Source: Calditrichia bacterium
GTDB lineage: Bacteria; Calditrichota; Calditrichia; RBG-13-44-9; J075
Length of the DNA stretch: 64,000 bases
Assembly: GCA_028284905.1 (NCBI GenBank)
Contig: JANQQU010000015.1
Coordinates: 62,001 to 126,000, forward strand
Reading direction: 5' to 3'
Shown here: piece after piece, positions 16,365 through 25,411 of the stretch
Layout: each line of letters starts with the position of its first letter
How positions within the stretch are numbered: the first letter of the stretch is position 1
The notes under the pieces: model-generated
The model's input: the letters and a program-made list of their open reading frames with translations, nothing else
Database searches by the model: none
Told to the model about the DNA's origin: nothing
Made by a program: the position numbers and the translations under genes

Positions 16365-16980
16365 ATTTTAAAGCAAGATAATCGAGCAACCTACTGACAA
16401 ATGAATGTCTTTTTTTAGCCCGCAAATGGTTTAACGTAAATGGAAGTAATACTAACGTCAGATAAATAATCAATGTTACGCCGGACCAAAAGACCGGTTT
16501 CTGAAAGACCAATGGCGAAATACCGAAATCCTTGAAAACGAATTCAGGGATACTTTCCATTAGAAAAGTCACAACGCCCCAAATTATTGCAACGACATAT
16601 TGCCAACTGGAAAAAGGGAACAATCCGGATATGCCAAATCGGGTATTATACTTGGCCATTTTCTCAAAATCGACATCGGCATATTTTGCTTTAATGAATT
16701 CTCCCAGTTCGTTCAGTGGATATTTGGAAACATAGACAGAGTAGAACGGATTTTTCTTATCCATTTCACCGATTGTATTGTCGACAATTTCCTTGAATAC
16801 GACCGGTTGGGATTGTGATAATTTTCGGCTTTTATCCAGTAAATTTGAGACCACTTTACCTACATTTGTCATTCGTTTGGCAATATTTACCGGATTATTT
16901 ACTTTGCGGGAAATCTTTAAAGCGTAGTCATAGTACTCAAGCACATCTGTGGAGATATTGTCGTATTGTTCCTGAAGGTT
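16363..16980 (-). CDS. Membrane protein of unknown function with two C-terminal helices
   Basis: I do not recognise this 205-residue protein. The first 130 residues are helical and charged, probably cytoplasmic. Two hydrophobic helices follow (WQYVVAIIWGVVTFLM and VTLIIYLTLVLLPFTL), then a basic tail (RAKKRHSF). The start at 16980 is chosen because AAGGA lies five bases upstream. The longer frame from 17043 would overlap the upstream gene. It is the last gene of a four-gene minus-strand run with the HAD hydrolase, TPR and TolB-like genes and lies 19 bp after the TolB-like gene. Confidence 0.7.
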   Translation of the reverse strand, partial: NLQEQYDNISTDVLEYYDYALKISRKVNNPVNIAKRMTNVGKVVSNLLDKSRKLSQSQPVVFKEIVDNTIGEMDKKNPFYSVYVSKYPLNELGEFIKAKYADVDFEKMAKYNTRFGISGLFPFSSWQYVVAIIWGVVTFLMESIPEFVFKDFGISPLVFQKPVFWSGVTLIIYLTLVLLPFTLNHLRAKKRHSFVSRLLDYLALK

Positions 16981-16999
16981 CATAGCCATCCTTGAAATT

Positions 17000-17905
17000 T
17001 TATTCTTCGGTAATTTCCAACTTTTTGACTTCATAAGCACCATCCATCAATTGTAAAAACCCAATACGACGTTGCTCATTCTCAACAAAATTAAGTATTA
17101 TTTCTCCGTTATCATTAACGAAAGGGACACTGTTTCCACTGTCATTATTGGTAATTCTCTCCAACGTTTTGCTAGCCAGTGTCAGTATATAAACCTCATA
17201 GTTACCATCACGATTCGAGCAAAAAGCAATTTTCTTTCCATCCGGGGACCAACAGGCAACGATATCATCTCCAGGATGATCAGTTAATTGCCGCAGATTA
17301 TCACCATTGGCATCCATGATGAAAATGTCATTATTTCCGGCCCGGTCGGAGAAGAATACAATCTGCTGACCATCGGGAGACCAATTGGCCACTTGATCAT
17401 TCGCCAAACCGTCCGTTAATGCCCGCTGCCGACTACCATCCGTCGATATTAACCGCAGGTGCCAATTAACCTCCCCCCATTCTTTTCCATCCGGGACGAC
17501 TTTAATCTGAAACAAAACCGCTTTTCCATCCGGGGAAAAAACCGGCACTCCGCTAAATCCTTTATTGTTCGTAATTTTTTGTAGATCGCCGCCATCGATA
17601 TTCATAATATAAAGTTCAACCTCCCGGGCACTCTCCCCTGCCCTCGGTGATTGAAAAACAATCTTTTTACCGTCCGGAGACCAGCTCGGATGTGCATCTC
17701 TGCCAGGGCTATTGGTCAGGCGTTTTAATCCGCTGCCATCGCGATTAACGATATAGATCTCGTTATCACCACTGCGGTCGGAACCAAATACAACCTGCAT
17801 GCCATCAGGAGACCAGGCAGGGAACCAATCGTTATAGCCGTTTTCCTGACCATATGCATTCCATGTCAACAGACAGATCGATATCAGTAAATTAAAAGTT
17901 TTCAT
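17000..17905 (-). CDS. TolB-like PD40 beta-propeller, exported
   Basis: The 301-residue protein has a signal peptide (MKTFNLLISICLLTWNAYGQ) and about six PD40 blades with the repeated motif PSWSPDGKKIVFQS or ACWSPDGKKIAFCS, typical of the TolB C-terminal propeller and related periplasmic proteins. It lacks the N-terminal TolB domain, so it is unlikely to be TolB proper and may bind peptides or other proteins in the periplasm. GGAG lies six bases before the ATG at 17905. The frame upstream to 18040 is a shadow of the TPR gene. It belongs to the operon 19517-16363. Confidence 0.85.
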   Translation of the reverse strand: MKTFNLLISICLLTWNAYGQENGYNDWFPAWSPDGMQVVFGSDRSGDNEIYIVNRDGSGLKRLTNSPGRDAHPSWSPDGKKIVFQSPRAGESAREVELYIMNIDGGDLQKITNNKGFSGVPVFSPDGKAVLFQIKVVPDGKEWGEVNWHLRLISTDGSRQRALTDGLANDQVANWSPDGQQIVFFSDRAGNNDIFIMDANGDNLRQLTDHPGDDIVACWSPDGKKIAFCSNRDGNYEVYILTLASKTLERITNNDSGNSVPFVNDNGEIILNFVENEQRRIGFLQLMDGAYEVKKLEITEE

Positions 17906-17933
17906 TGATGACTCCATTACAAAAAGCAGTATG

Positions 17934-18755
17934 CTAGTTATGCGTAATCCATTGCCGGACAAAATCGATCGCTCCCGGCGTTTCTTTCCAAAAAGCTTTA
18001 CTATTCTGCCAATACTCATAGGCCTGATCGGCGCCACCAACGGTAACGTATCCTTCTATATCGCTTTCCGGCTTACGATGTTTCTTTTTAGCAATTTCCC
18101 TGGCGACCAAAGGCAAGTGCGCATGTGCCTTCTTGAGGGCCGCCGCTGCTTTTTTATTCTTCCCCAACTGCAGCATTGCCAGCACTTTTCCATAATTTAT
18201 CTCTGGGAGAATATCCTCCGGATACCTGTCCACAAGTTTTAAAACCTGATTCGGTGCGGCATTCTCAAAGTATAAATCGATTAATGAACCTCGTATTCCC
18301 TGATTATCTGCCGGATTCAAATTCAGCAGCTTCTCAAACTGTTTAAGGGCTTCTTTATCTTTGCCCATATCTCTTAATAAACTGGCAAAGGCTTCACAAA
18401 TGCGAAGGAAGGGCCGGTTCCCGGAAAACTTCCAGTGTAGCTGTTTATTGTCTCCTATAAATTCAGCGGGATAGACAGCTTCGCCAACAGAAACGGCTTT
18501 TTTCAGCAAACTCAATCCGCCATCATAATCTTCATTATAAATCTTCATCATTGCCAGATAGTAATAGGCATCAAGATATTCAGGATATTTACGCAGGAAT
18601 TTTGCAAGCTTGACAGTTATCTCCTCGGTCAGTTCATCATCGAGCAAATTGAGGATCTTCGCAAAGCGGGTATCGGCTTTCTCCAATTTCCGGGATTTAA
18701 CAAATGCCCATTCACCGGGCGCCAATTGTTGCAATGTTAAATTCGACTGTGACAA
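17934..18755 (-). CDS. TPR-repeat protein
   Basis: The 273-residue protein consists of helical repeats with TPR character (YPEYLDAYYYLAMMKIYNEDYDGG, GKDKEALKQFEKLLNLNPADNQG). It has no signal peptide, so it is probably cytoplasmic and mediates protein contacts. The C-terminal 60 residues (VTVGGADQAYEYWQNSKAFW) resemble proteins found near SEC-C-type TPR proteins, but I cannot assign a family. It lies 18 bp after the HAD gene and 28 bp before the TolB-like gene in the same operon. Confidence 0.8.
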   Translation of the reverse strand: MSQSNLTLQQLAPGEWAFVKSRKLEKADTRFAKILNLLDDELTEEITVKLAKFLRKYPEYLDAYYYLAMMKIYNEDYDGGLSLLKKAVSVGEAVYPAEFIGDNKQLHWKFSGNRPFLRICEAFASLLRDMGKDKEALKQFEKLLNLNPADNQGIRGSLIDLYFENAAPNQVLKLVDRYPEDILPEINYGKVLAMLQLGKNKKAAAALKKAHAHLPLVAREIAKKKHRKPESDIEGYVTVGGADQAYEYWQNSKAFWKETPGAIDFVRQWITHN

Positions 18756-18773
18756 ATTATCTCCAGAAATATT

Positions 18774-19517
18774 CTACTGTGCCGCCCCGAATAGTTGAAC
18801 AACATCCTTAAACGCTCCCTGAAAGTCCGGGGTAATTTTCTGCACGGCATTTTCATCAAAGGAATGACTGACGGTTAAGGCATCTTCATTTGCGAAACTA
18901 TCCGTCGCCAGATATGTTTTCATGCCAACTTCTGCCGCAGCCAAATCATTTACCGGGTCGTTGCCAATCATTAAACAATTTTCCGGCGCAACACCAATCT
19001 CCTCGCTTATTTGAAGGTAATAGCGTGGGCTGGGTTTACAACGGGTTGTATTTCCAATATGGGTAATTAAATCAAATGCGTCCAGGGGAGCTGTCGCCCA
19101 GAGCAATCTTTTCTCCTGGGCTATCAACGGAAATACGGGATTAGTAGCAACGACTCGTTTAATAGGAAGATTAGTCAGGTGATTTATCACCGCTGTAATA
19201 CCTTCTACCGGCTGCATAATCTCCTTAAGTTCACTGAACTCATTGTTATAAAATGAGAGGAAGCGCTGCCAAAGCATTTTCGCTATTTCCGGATCACCAT
19301 TACTGAATTCAGCTAAAAAGAAATCCAGATTCGTGTCATCATTCTGTTTCTGCTTAATCATTGCCTGGGTTGCCTGAAGCACTTTTGGCACCACACTTTC
19401 CGGCGGCATCAGGTCAGAAAAATGAAGGGTAAGCAAATGAAAATACTTTTTGAAAAACTTTTTTTCGTCGTACAATATCAATGTATTGTCAAGGTCTATC
19501 AGGACAGCTTCAAACAT
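18774..19517 (-). CDS. HAD-superfamily hydrolase
   Basis: All HAD motifs are visible in this 247-residue protein: motif I DLDNTL (nucleophile Asp near residue 8), motif II VATNPVF (Thr/Asn), motif III Lys in TRCKPSP, and motif IV IGNDPVNDLAAA. The helical cap between motifs I and II (about residues 18-110) places it with the phosphoglycolate phosphatase-like subfamily. The substrate, a small phosphate ester, cannot be told from sequence. It heads the four-gene operon down to 16363. GGTGG lies just before the start. Confidence 0.88.
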   Translation of the reverse strand: MFEAVLIDLDNTLILYDEKKFFKKYFHLLTLHFSDLMPPESVVPKVLQATQAMIKQKQNDDTNLDFFLAEFSNGDPEIAKMLWQRFLSFYNNEFSELKEIMQPVEGITAVINHLTNLPIKRVVATNPVFPLIAQEKRLLWATAPLDAFDLITHIGNTTRCKPSPRYYLQISEEIGVAPENCLMIGNDPVNDLAAAEVGMKTYLATDSFANEDALTVSHSFDENAVQKITPDFQGAFKDVVQLFGAAQ

Positions 19518-19570
19518 TTAACCACCGGAATAAATTTCTGTGAATCATATTATACCGCATTGGAGCCAGT

Positions 19571-19687
19571 ATGGAGTTTTGGGCGCTTAGTATCATTTTT
19601 ATCATCATTTTCCTGCGGGCAGCCAGGCGAATTCTCGACAATGCTGAGAAAAAAGACGATTCAGAGGAACCAGGGAAAAGCGATTAA
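19571..19687 (+). CDS. Possible 38-residue membrane protein
   Basis: The reading frame encodes one hydrophobic helix (WALSIIFIIIFLRAARRIL) followed by a charged tail (AEKKDDSEEPGKSD). GGAG lies five bases upstream of the ATG. It sits alone between the divergent HAD operon and the end of the E2 gene. The clean helix, basic flank and ribosome site suggest a real small gene, but it is short and chance cannot be excluded. No family is recognised. Confidence 0.45.
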   Translation: MEFWALSIIFIIIFLRAARRILDNAEKKDDSEEPGKSD

Positions 19688-19691
19688 GCGA

Positions 19692-20870
19692 CTATACTGT
19701 TTGCAAAGCTTCAACAAAACTTGTCAAAAACGCATTTGCCTGAAATCCATCTAACGCGCGATGGTCGATTGTCAGTGTTATATAAGCCATCGGCTTAATT
19801 TCGGTTTCGTCCACACCATCTTTTTCGACGACGACAACCCGCTTCTCCAATTTACCGATACCCAGAATCGCTGATTGTGGCTGATTGATGATCGGCGTGG
19901 CAATCAAACTGCCGGTCATGCCATGATTAGTAATCGTAAACGTACCATTTCGCACATCTTTCTTTTCCATTTTACCATCACGGGCACGGCCAGTGATGTC
20001 CTGGAGATTTTGCGCAATTTCAAAGAGGGATAATTCCTGCGTTTTATGAAGCACTGGCACTAAAAGCCCCTGATCAGTTGCAGCAGCAATGCCGATATTA
20101 TAATCTTCGAATATTTCCAGTCCATCGTCATGCCAGCGACTATTCACTTCCGGCACGGCCTGCAATGCGGCGACGGTTGCCTGCACGAAATACGCTGTTA
20201 GCGTAAGCTTTACACCTTTTTTCTCGAAATCAGCTTTCCGTTTTTGCCGGTCGGATAGGATTACCGATAAATCAGCATCGAAAACGGCGGTTACGTGCGG
20301 TGCTGTTTTTAACAGGCTATCGACCATATGATTCGCTGTGCGGATGCGCGTGCTGCTATGGGGTACCATTCGGCTGGGCACTTCTCCGCCGGTTCCCTTG
20401 TCGCCGGATTGTGCAGCCAGATATTTCTCCACATCTTCGGCGGAAATTCTTCCCCCGCGACCACTGCCGATAATTTTGCTGGCATCCAGGCCATGGGTCT
20501 CGATCATTTTTCGCACCAATGGGCTCAGGCGAATCTCTTTACCACTGGCAGCAGAACGCTCGCGGCGACGGCGGGATGGTTTATCACTTTGCCCGGCTTC
20601 CGGCGCTTGCGCGGGGGCGCCGGCTTCGCTAACTTCTATCCGCCCGAGAACTTCTCCCGGTGCAAGATAATCATTCGCTTCTTTCAAGATTTCCTTTAAA
20701 ATGCCGCTTACCGGCGCTGCAATTTCCATGGAAACTTTATCGGTGCTAATTTCCACAATTGGTTCATGTTGAGAAACGGCATCCCCCGGTTGTTTGAACC
20801 AACGTTCCACAATGGATTCAGTCCCTTCCTGCTCCGACTCAGACATAACAATATCAATAATTTCAGCCAT
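19692..20870 (-). CDS. Dihydrolipoamide acyltransferase (E2) of a 2-oxoacid dehydrogenase
   Basis: Residues 2-78 form the lipoyl domain with the lipoylated Lys in STDKVSMEI. A short peripheral subunit-binding domain lies at about 117-152 (LSPLVRKMIETHGLD ... GRGGRISAEDVEKYL), and the acyltransferase domain covers about 170-392. The catalytic His is in DHRALDG near residue 370. The enzyme moves the acyl group from E1-bound thiamine diphosphate to CoA in a cytoplasmic multienzyme complex. It follows the fused E1 gene by 60 bp in the same operon. Its substrate could be a branched-chain 2-oxoacid or pyruvate. The E1 type favours branched-chain acids, without proof. Confidence 0.93.
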   Translation of the reverse strand: MAEIIDIVMSESEQEGTESIVERWFKQPGDAVSQHEPIVEISTDKVSMEIAAPVSGILKEILKEANDYLAPGEVLGRIEVSEAGAPAQAPEAGQSDKPSRRRRERSAASGKEIRLSPLVRKMIETHGLDASKIIGSGRGGRISAEDVEKYLAAQSGDKGTGGEVPSRMVPHSSTRIRTANHMVDSLLKTAPHVTAVFDADLSVILSDRQKRKADFEKKGVKLTLTAYFVQATVAALQAVPEVNSRWHDDGLEIFEDYNIGIAAATDQGLLVPVLHKTQELSLFEIAQNLQDITGRARDGKMEKKDVRNGTFTITNHGMTGSLIATPIINQPQSAILGIGKLEKRVVVVEKDGVDETEIKPMAYITLTIDHRALDGFQANAFLTSFVEALQTV

Positions 20871-20930
20871 AGCTCATCCTGCGTTTAAATGTGTTTAAGC
20901 CTTGATATACTTTTCTGAAAAGCCAAGCTA

Positions 20931-23012
20931 CTAAAACTCGACCAGTTCAATCATTTTATCTGCGATCGAATCAACATCCGGCAGCATTGCCTCCATCAGA
21001 CCGAGATTGTGGGGAATGGGGATATCCGGAGTTGCCAGACGTTCCACCGGGGCATCCAGATTGAAGAAGCATTCTTTTGCAACTCTGGCGGCAATCTCTG
21101 CCCCAAAGCCGGCGGTAATGTTATCTTCATGCACTATCAGGCAACGACGGTTTTTATTGACAGACGCCAGCACTGCATCTTTATCCCAGGGGGATAATGT
21201 CCGTAAGTCGAGAATTTCCGCGTCTACATCCGCTTCATCTGCAGCCAGTTCACAACGTTCCACCATGGCGCCCCAACTAACAACGGTAAGCTCGCTGCCT
21301 TCCCGGATTGTTTTTGCTTTGCCAAAAGGAAGCATATATTGATCTCCCGGATATGGCCGCCGCGCCCAAACACCATCAAGCAGCGCACGGTGTTCAAAAA
21401 AGATTGTCGGATTATTACTGCGCATTGCCGCCCGCAGCAGGCCAACCGCATCTTCCGCGTTGGAAGGAAATGCTAACTGCCAGCCCATTCCGTGTAACCA
21501 CATGACCTCATTACACTCACTATGCCAGGGATCGCCACATTTTGATGCAAACCCACCCGGCATGCGCACCACCATCGGAGCGGCAAAACGATTATTAGTT
21601 CGCCAGCGGATAGTCCCGCAGTTATCCAATTGCTCCGTTGCCGGATCAGCATATTTGCGGAACTGGATTTCGGCAACCGGCATCAGTCCGGCAATAGCCA
21701 TACCAACAGAACGACCGATAATGCCTTCTTCGGAAAGGCTGGTATCAAAGACCCGTTCTTCCCCAAACTTTTCCTGCAGTCCTAATGTGGCAGCATGAAC
21801 GCCCCCTTTCGGCCCAATATCTTCACCGAAAAGCAGCAGCTTCTGATTGCTTTCCAGTTCAGCATCCAGCGTGCGTCGTATTGCGGTAAGCATATTAATT
21901 CTGGCCGGTTCTGGCTCCGGAGATTCATTGGTCGACGGAAAACTGTGTCCCTCAACAGCTAAACCACCCATGTTCTGAACCAGCAAATTACCGTTATCAT
22001 CATTTTCGGAGAACAAAAAACGCTCAACGTCATCACTATCGGGCGCGGGGCGATTAGCTGCATTTTCAACGGCTTCGCGGACTTCCGCAACCGTTTTCTC
22101 TTGTAATGCTTGCCATTCATCGGCACTCATCAGTGCGGGGACAAGATACTGTTCCAATTTTTTCAGGGGATCATTTTCGTTTTCCGCAGCAATCAGGGAT
22201 TCGGGTTTGTATGCCTGGGTATCCTGTCCGGAATGGCCGTTGAGGCGAGGTACTGTCAGCCGGATCAACACCGGCCCTTTGCGATCACGAACCAGCGTGA
22301 CCGCTTCTTTTAATTTTTCTGCGGCTTCCCCGGGATCGGTGCCATCTCCTTCGATAATATGGAGATTCCCAAAGGAGGCCAAATTTGCCGCAATATTGCC
22401 ACCGGGCGTCTGTTTATCACTGGTTACAGAGATTGCATAACCGTTATCTTCAATATAAAACAGAAGAGGTAATTTCAGAGTTGTTGCCATCGTTAGAGAA
22501 GCCCAGAATCCATTAGTTGCAACGGATCCTTCCCCACCTAAAACTGCCGCGATGGCATTATCATAAGCAGATTCTTTCAGGACTATTCGGCGATATTCTA
22601 CCGCCTGCGCCCATCCGGCGGCCGGTGTATACTGCGAACCGACATCTCCGGACATCGGTAGTACAGATGCGCCGCCCAGTGAGGGCAGGTTGCAAACCAC
22701 ACCTATATCCCGGCCATCACTGTAACTGCCGGATCTGGCCATCGGCGCAGCGAGTGCATCTTCGAAACTGAGTCCCAGACTCAAGAGCAACGGTCGGGAG
22801 CGATAGTAGGCACCGGCAGCATCATGGGGGTTATCTAACAAACTCCCCAGAATAATCTGACTCATCTCATGTCCACGGGCAGAAAACTGATATAGCACTT
22901 TTTTGGCCGGCACCAGCTCGTTCTCTTCAATATCGTCCATTGCCCGTGAGGCAAAAACCAGGCGGGCGATATCGTGCCAGTCAAAATCCGGATGAACAGT
23001 TTTTTCGCTCAT
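20931..23012 (-). CDS. 2-oxoacid dehydrogenase E1, alpha and beta subunits fused
   Basis: The 693-residue protein joins an E1-alpha half (about 1-330; thiamine diphosphate region GGEGSVATNGFW ... EDNGYAIS) to an E1-beta half (about 370-693; RRTLDAELESNQKLLLFGEDIG, EEGIIGRSVGMAIAGL and HEDNITAGFGAEIA). Such fusions are common in Bacteroidetes-type branched-chain or acetoin/pyruvate dehydrogenases. The enzyme decarboxylates the 2-oxoacid and hands the acyl group to the E2 encoded next. The start at 23012 (MSEKTV) has AAGGA seven bases upstream. A start at 23054 is possible but has a poorer site. No E3 gene is in the window, so a shared dihydrolipoamide dehydrogenase is expected elsewhere. Confidence 0.92.
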   Translation of the reverse strand: MSEKTVHPDFDWHDIARLVFASRAMDDIEENELVPAKKVLYQFSARGHEMSQIILGSLLDNPHDAAGAYYRSRPLLLSLGLSFEDALAAPMARSGSYSDGRDIGVVCNLPSLGGASVLPMSGDVGSQYTPAAGWAQAVEYRRIVLKESAYDNAIAAVLGGEGSVATNGFWASLTMATTLKLPLLFYIEDNGYAISVTSDKQTPGGNIAANLASFGNLHIIEGDGTDPGEAAEKLKEAVTLVRDRKGPVLIRLTVPRLNGHSGQDTQAYKPESLIAAENENDPLKKLEQYLVPALMSADEWQALQEKTVAEVREAVENAANRPAPDSDDVERFLFSENDDNGNLLVQNMGGLAVEGHSFPSTNESPEPEPARINMLTAIRRTLDAELESNQKLLLFGEDIGPKGGVHAATLGLQEKFGEERVFDTSLSEEGIIGRSVGMAIAGLMPVAEIQFRKYADPATEQLDNCGTIRWRTNNRFAAPMVVRMPGGFASKCGDPWHSECNEVMWLHGMGWQLAFPSNAEDAVGLLRAAMRSNNPTIFFEHRALLDGVWARRPYPGDQYMLPFGKAKTIREGSELTVVSWGAMVERCELAADEADVDAEILDLRTLSPWDKDAVLASVNKNRRCLIVHEDNITAGFGAEIAARVAKECFFNLDAPVERLATPDIPIPHNLGLMEAMLPDVDSIADKMIELVEF

Positions 23013-23139
23013 GTAATAATCCTTTCCATCTATTCTCGTTTCAGTTTTCTGCAATATCAGCGGACGATTGTCCCGATTGAGCGTGGCTATCTGCCGGAGT
23101 TTTCCAGCAGACAGTATACCGAATTCTATTTCATAAATG

Positions 23140-24810
23140 TTAGTTTCCAGACGAGTTATTCATGTCTGCATCCCGTTTTTCTTTAAAAGCATTTCCCTCA
23201 TACCAATTCGGGAAGCGGGATTCATTTGCGAGCATATAGCCGACATGAAAGAGCAGTCGCAAGTCTTCAATCGTGCCGGTTAAATCCCAGGTTGCAGCAT
23301 CATATTCATCACCGGGTTTATGGTAAAGCTCTGACGTCCAGCGGGCGGATGCTTCGAGAATCTCTTCCTGACTTTTAGTAATATGGTCAATCCCCATCTT
23401 CGTATACATCGCCGGTACGCCCTGTTTCGCAAAGCTGAAATGATCCGAGCGGAAGAATAGCCCTTTTTCCGGTTCCGGATCGGGGCGGATATAGCGGTTT
23501 TGTGCTTTTGCAGCAATCTCCACGTACTCATCCAGCTCCGAATTGCCCAGCCCGACAACGGTAATATCTTTCATTTTACCAAAGATATTCAGGGCATCCA
23601 TGTTAATAACCCCGGCCGTTTTTGTGAGCGGATAGACCGGATTTGCTGCATAGTATGCAGATCCGAGCAAACCTTGCTCTTCAGCCGTTACAGCCATAAA
23701 GAGCACCGAGCGCCGAACGGGTTTGTCCAGTGCTTTAAATCCCTTCGCAATGGATAACAATGCAGCTGTTCCGGTCGCGTTATCCCGGGCGCCATTAAAA
23801 ATATTGTCGCCATCGATTTCCGGGTTGACACCGAAGTGATCCCAATGAGCGGTGTAGATGATAATTTCATCTTTCAAGTCGGTGCCGGGAATCATCGCTA
23901 AAACATTGTAGGAAGTTGAATTTTCGATGGTGTTGGTTAGCTTTAAGGAATAGCTTAATCCCAACTCAATGGATTGATGTTCACTAGTGGAAGCGGCAAC
24001 TACCAGTTCAGTATAATTCTGCCCGGCCAATGCGAAGAGTTTACGGGCGGATTGCCCGGAGATCCAGCCCTCGAATTTACAACGGGACATATTCCGGTCT
24101 TCCGGCACCATATAAAATTCCGGACCGCTCCAGCCACTCTGAACAACAAACCAGGGGTAACCAGCCGGCGCTGTTTCGTGAATAATAATAATACCATCAG
24201 CGCCTTGCCGGACAGCCTCTTCGTATTTGTAAGTCCAGCGGCCATAGTAAGTCATCGTTCTACCGCTAAAAAAGGAACTGTCTTTTGTTGCGAAACCGGG
24301 GTCATTCACCATCACGATGACGGTCTTCCCTTTTACATCCAGGTCTTTATAATCATCCCAGCCAAACTCCGGTGCGACAATGCCATATCCGGCAAAAACC
24401 ATTTCGGAATTTTCCAGTTCTACAGCATCGACCATACGACGGGTCAAACCAACATAACCGCTGCCAAGCGGCAAGCGAACCTCTCCCCCATTGCCTTTCA
24501 CAACCATTTCCGATTCCGGAGTGGATACAATCGACACCAGCGGGACTTCCTGAAAGAAATCGCCATTGTTGCCAGGCGCCAGTCCCAGCTTGGTAAATTC
24601 ATCTTTTAAATACTGAATCGTTTTTTTCCCGCCTGGCGTAGAGGGTGCTCTCCCCATGAATTCATCTGAAGCCAGCGTTTGCAAATGCGCAGTGTAATTT
24701 TCGAGATCTATTTTTTCGGCAGCACGCTTATAATCAGCCGACTCTGTACAAGCGGCGATACAAATGCTGACAATAAACAATAGCGTAATTTTCCACAGGA
24801 AGTTTAGCAT
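23140..24810 (-). CDS. M28-family metallopeptidase, lipoprotein
   Basis: The 556-residue protein has a lipoprotein signal with lipobox IAAC near residue 20. A PA-type inserted domain (about 130-270) is followed by the M28 zinc aminopeptidase domain. Metal-site motifs are TAHWDHFG, GARDNATGTAALL, TAEEQGLLGSAYY (catalytic Glu pair), INMDALN and RSDHFSFAKQG. It probably removes N-terminal residues from peptides at the periplasmic face of a membrane. The gene lies upstream of E1 on the same strand with a 127-bp gap, so cotranscription is uncertain. Confidence 0.92.
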   Translation of the reverse strand: MLNFLWKITLLFIVSICIAACTESADYKRAAEKIDLENYTAHLQTLASDEFMGRAPSTPGGKKTIQYLKDEFTKLGLAPGNNGDFFQEVPLVSIVSTPESEMVVKGNGGEVRLPLGSGYVGLTRRMVDAVELENSEMVFAGYGIVAPEFGWDDYKDLDVKGKTVIVMVNDPGFATKDSSFFSGRTMTYYGRWTYKYEEAVRQGADGIIIIHETAPAGYPWFVVQSGWSGPEFYMVPEDRNMSRCKFEGWISGQSARKLFALAGQNYTELVVAASTSEHQSIELGLSYSLKLTNTIENSTSYNVLAMIPGTDLKDEIIIYTAHWDHFGVNPEIDGDNIFNGARDNATGTAALLSIAKGFKALDKPVRRSVLFMAVTAEEQGLLGSAYYAANPVYPLTKTAGVINMDALNIFGKMKDITVVGLGNSELDEYVEIAAKAQNRYIRPDPEPEKGLFFRSDHFSFAKQGVPAMYTKMGIDHITKSQEEILEASARWTSELYHKPGDEYDAATWDLTGTIEDLRLLFHVGYMLANESRFPNWYEGNAFKEKRDADMNNSSGN

Positions 24811-24848
24811 GCGGTTCCTTTCTATATTTGCAGCATGATGTGTTCAGA

Positions 24849-25319
24849 TTATTTAACCGGTTGTAACTTTCTCATTCCGGTAATGAGCTTCCATTCCACC
24901 TCGGTAACCGGCTGAACAGAAAGACGGCTGATCCGGAACAAGGCCATTTCTGACAATTCCGGAATCGCTTTTAACTCTTTAATGGTTACTTCCGTATCCA
25001 GTTCCTGAAAGGCTTGAATATTCACCATATCCCAACGAGGATTATCCTGGGGACTTTTCGGATCGAAATATTTTGCGTCTGGGTCAAATTGGGTATGATC
25101 GGGGTAGGCTTCTTTAACGACTTTAGCAATTCCGACAATTGCCGGTACTTTTATCATGCTATGATAGAAAAAAACGAGGTCGCCAACAGACATATCCCGC
25201 ATATGATTGCGAGCGGCATAATTACGAATACCATCCCAGTGATCTGTATGGTTTGGCTCACTCTTCAGGTCGTCCCAGGAATAGGCATCGGGCTCCGTTT
25301 TCATCAACCAGTATTTCAT
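24849..25319 (-). CDS. EVE-domain protein
   Basis: The 156-residue product begins MKYWLMKTEPDAYSWDDL and contains DHWDGIRNYAARNHMRDM and LVFFYHS, hallmarks of the EVE/thymocyte-nuclear-protein-1 family in the PUA-like fold. EVE domains bind modified bases in DNA or RNA. As a single-domain protein its physiological ligand is not known. The ATG at 25319 has AAAGGA seven bases upstream. The frame open to 25400 has no better start. It is 92 bp downstream of the HtrA gene on the same strand. Confidence 0.9.
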   Translation of the reverse strand: MKYWLMKTEPDAYSWDDLKSEPNHTDHWDGIRNYAARNHMRDMSVGDLVFFYHSMIKVPAIVGIAKVVKEAYPDHTQFDPDAKYFDPKSPQDNPRWDMVNIQAFQELDTEVTIKELKAIPELSEMALFRISRLSVQPVTEVEWKLITGMRKLQPVK

Positions 25320-25411
25320 TGCACTTTCCTTTCCACTTAGAATTTTCGGAAGAATCAGTATAAGCGCTAATAATATACAGTTGACTCCCTGCGAAGCCAA
25401 ACAGGGAAAAA

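Larger units (their letters stand above)
15997..16365 (+). ncRNA. Candidate structured non-coding RNA with three related hairpins
   Basis: The predicted transcript is about 370 nt, bounded by the sigma-54 promoter at 15971-15986 and the terminator at 16325-16364. No reading frame with a start codon and ribosome site spans it. An A/T-rich leader is followed by three GC-rich stem-loops at 16062-16098, 16134-16172 and 16232-16268. Each has a 9-10 bp stem and a 19-nt loop with the invariant core GAGTGGCG. Third-copy stem changes keep pairing, so selection appears to act on RNA structure. The role is unknown: protein sponge, antisense through the exposed loop, and leader of a lost gene are all possible. 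Both ends are inferred. Confidence 0.6.
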
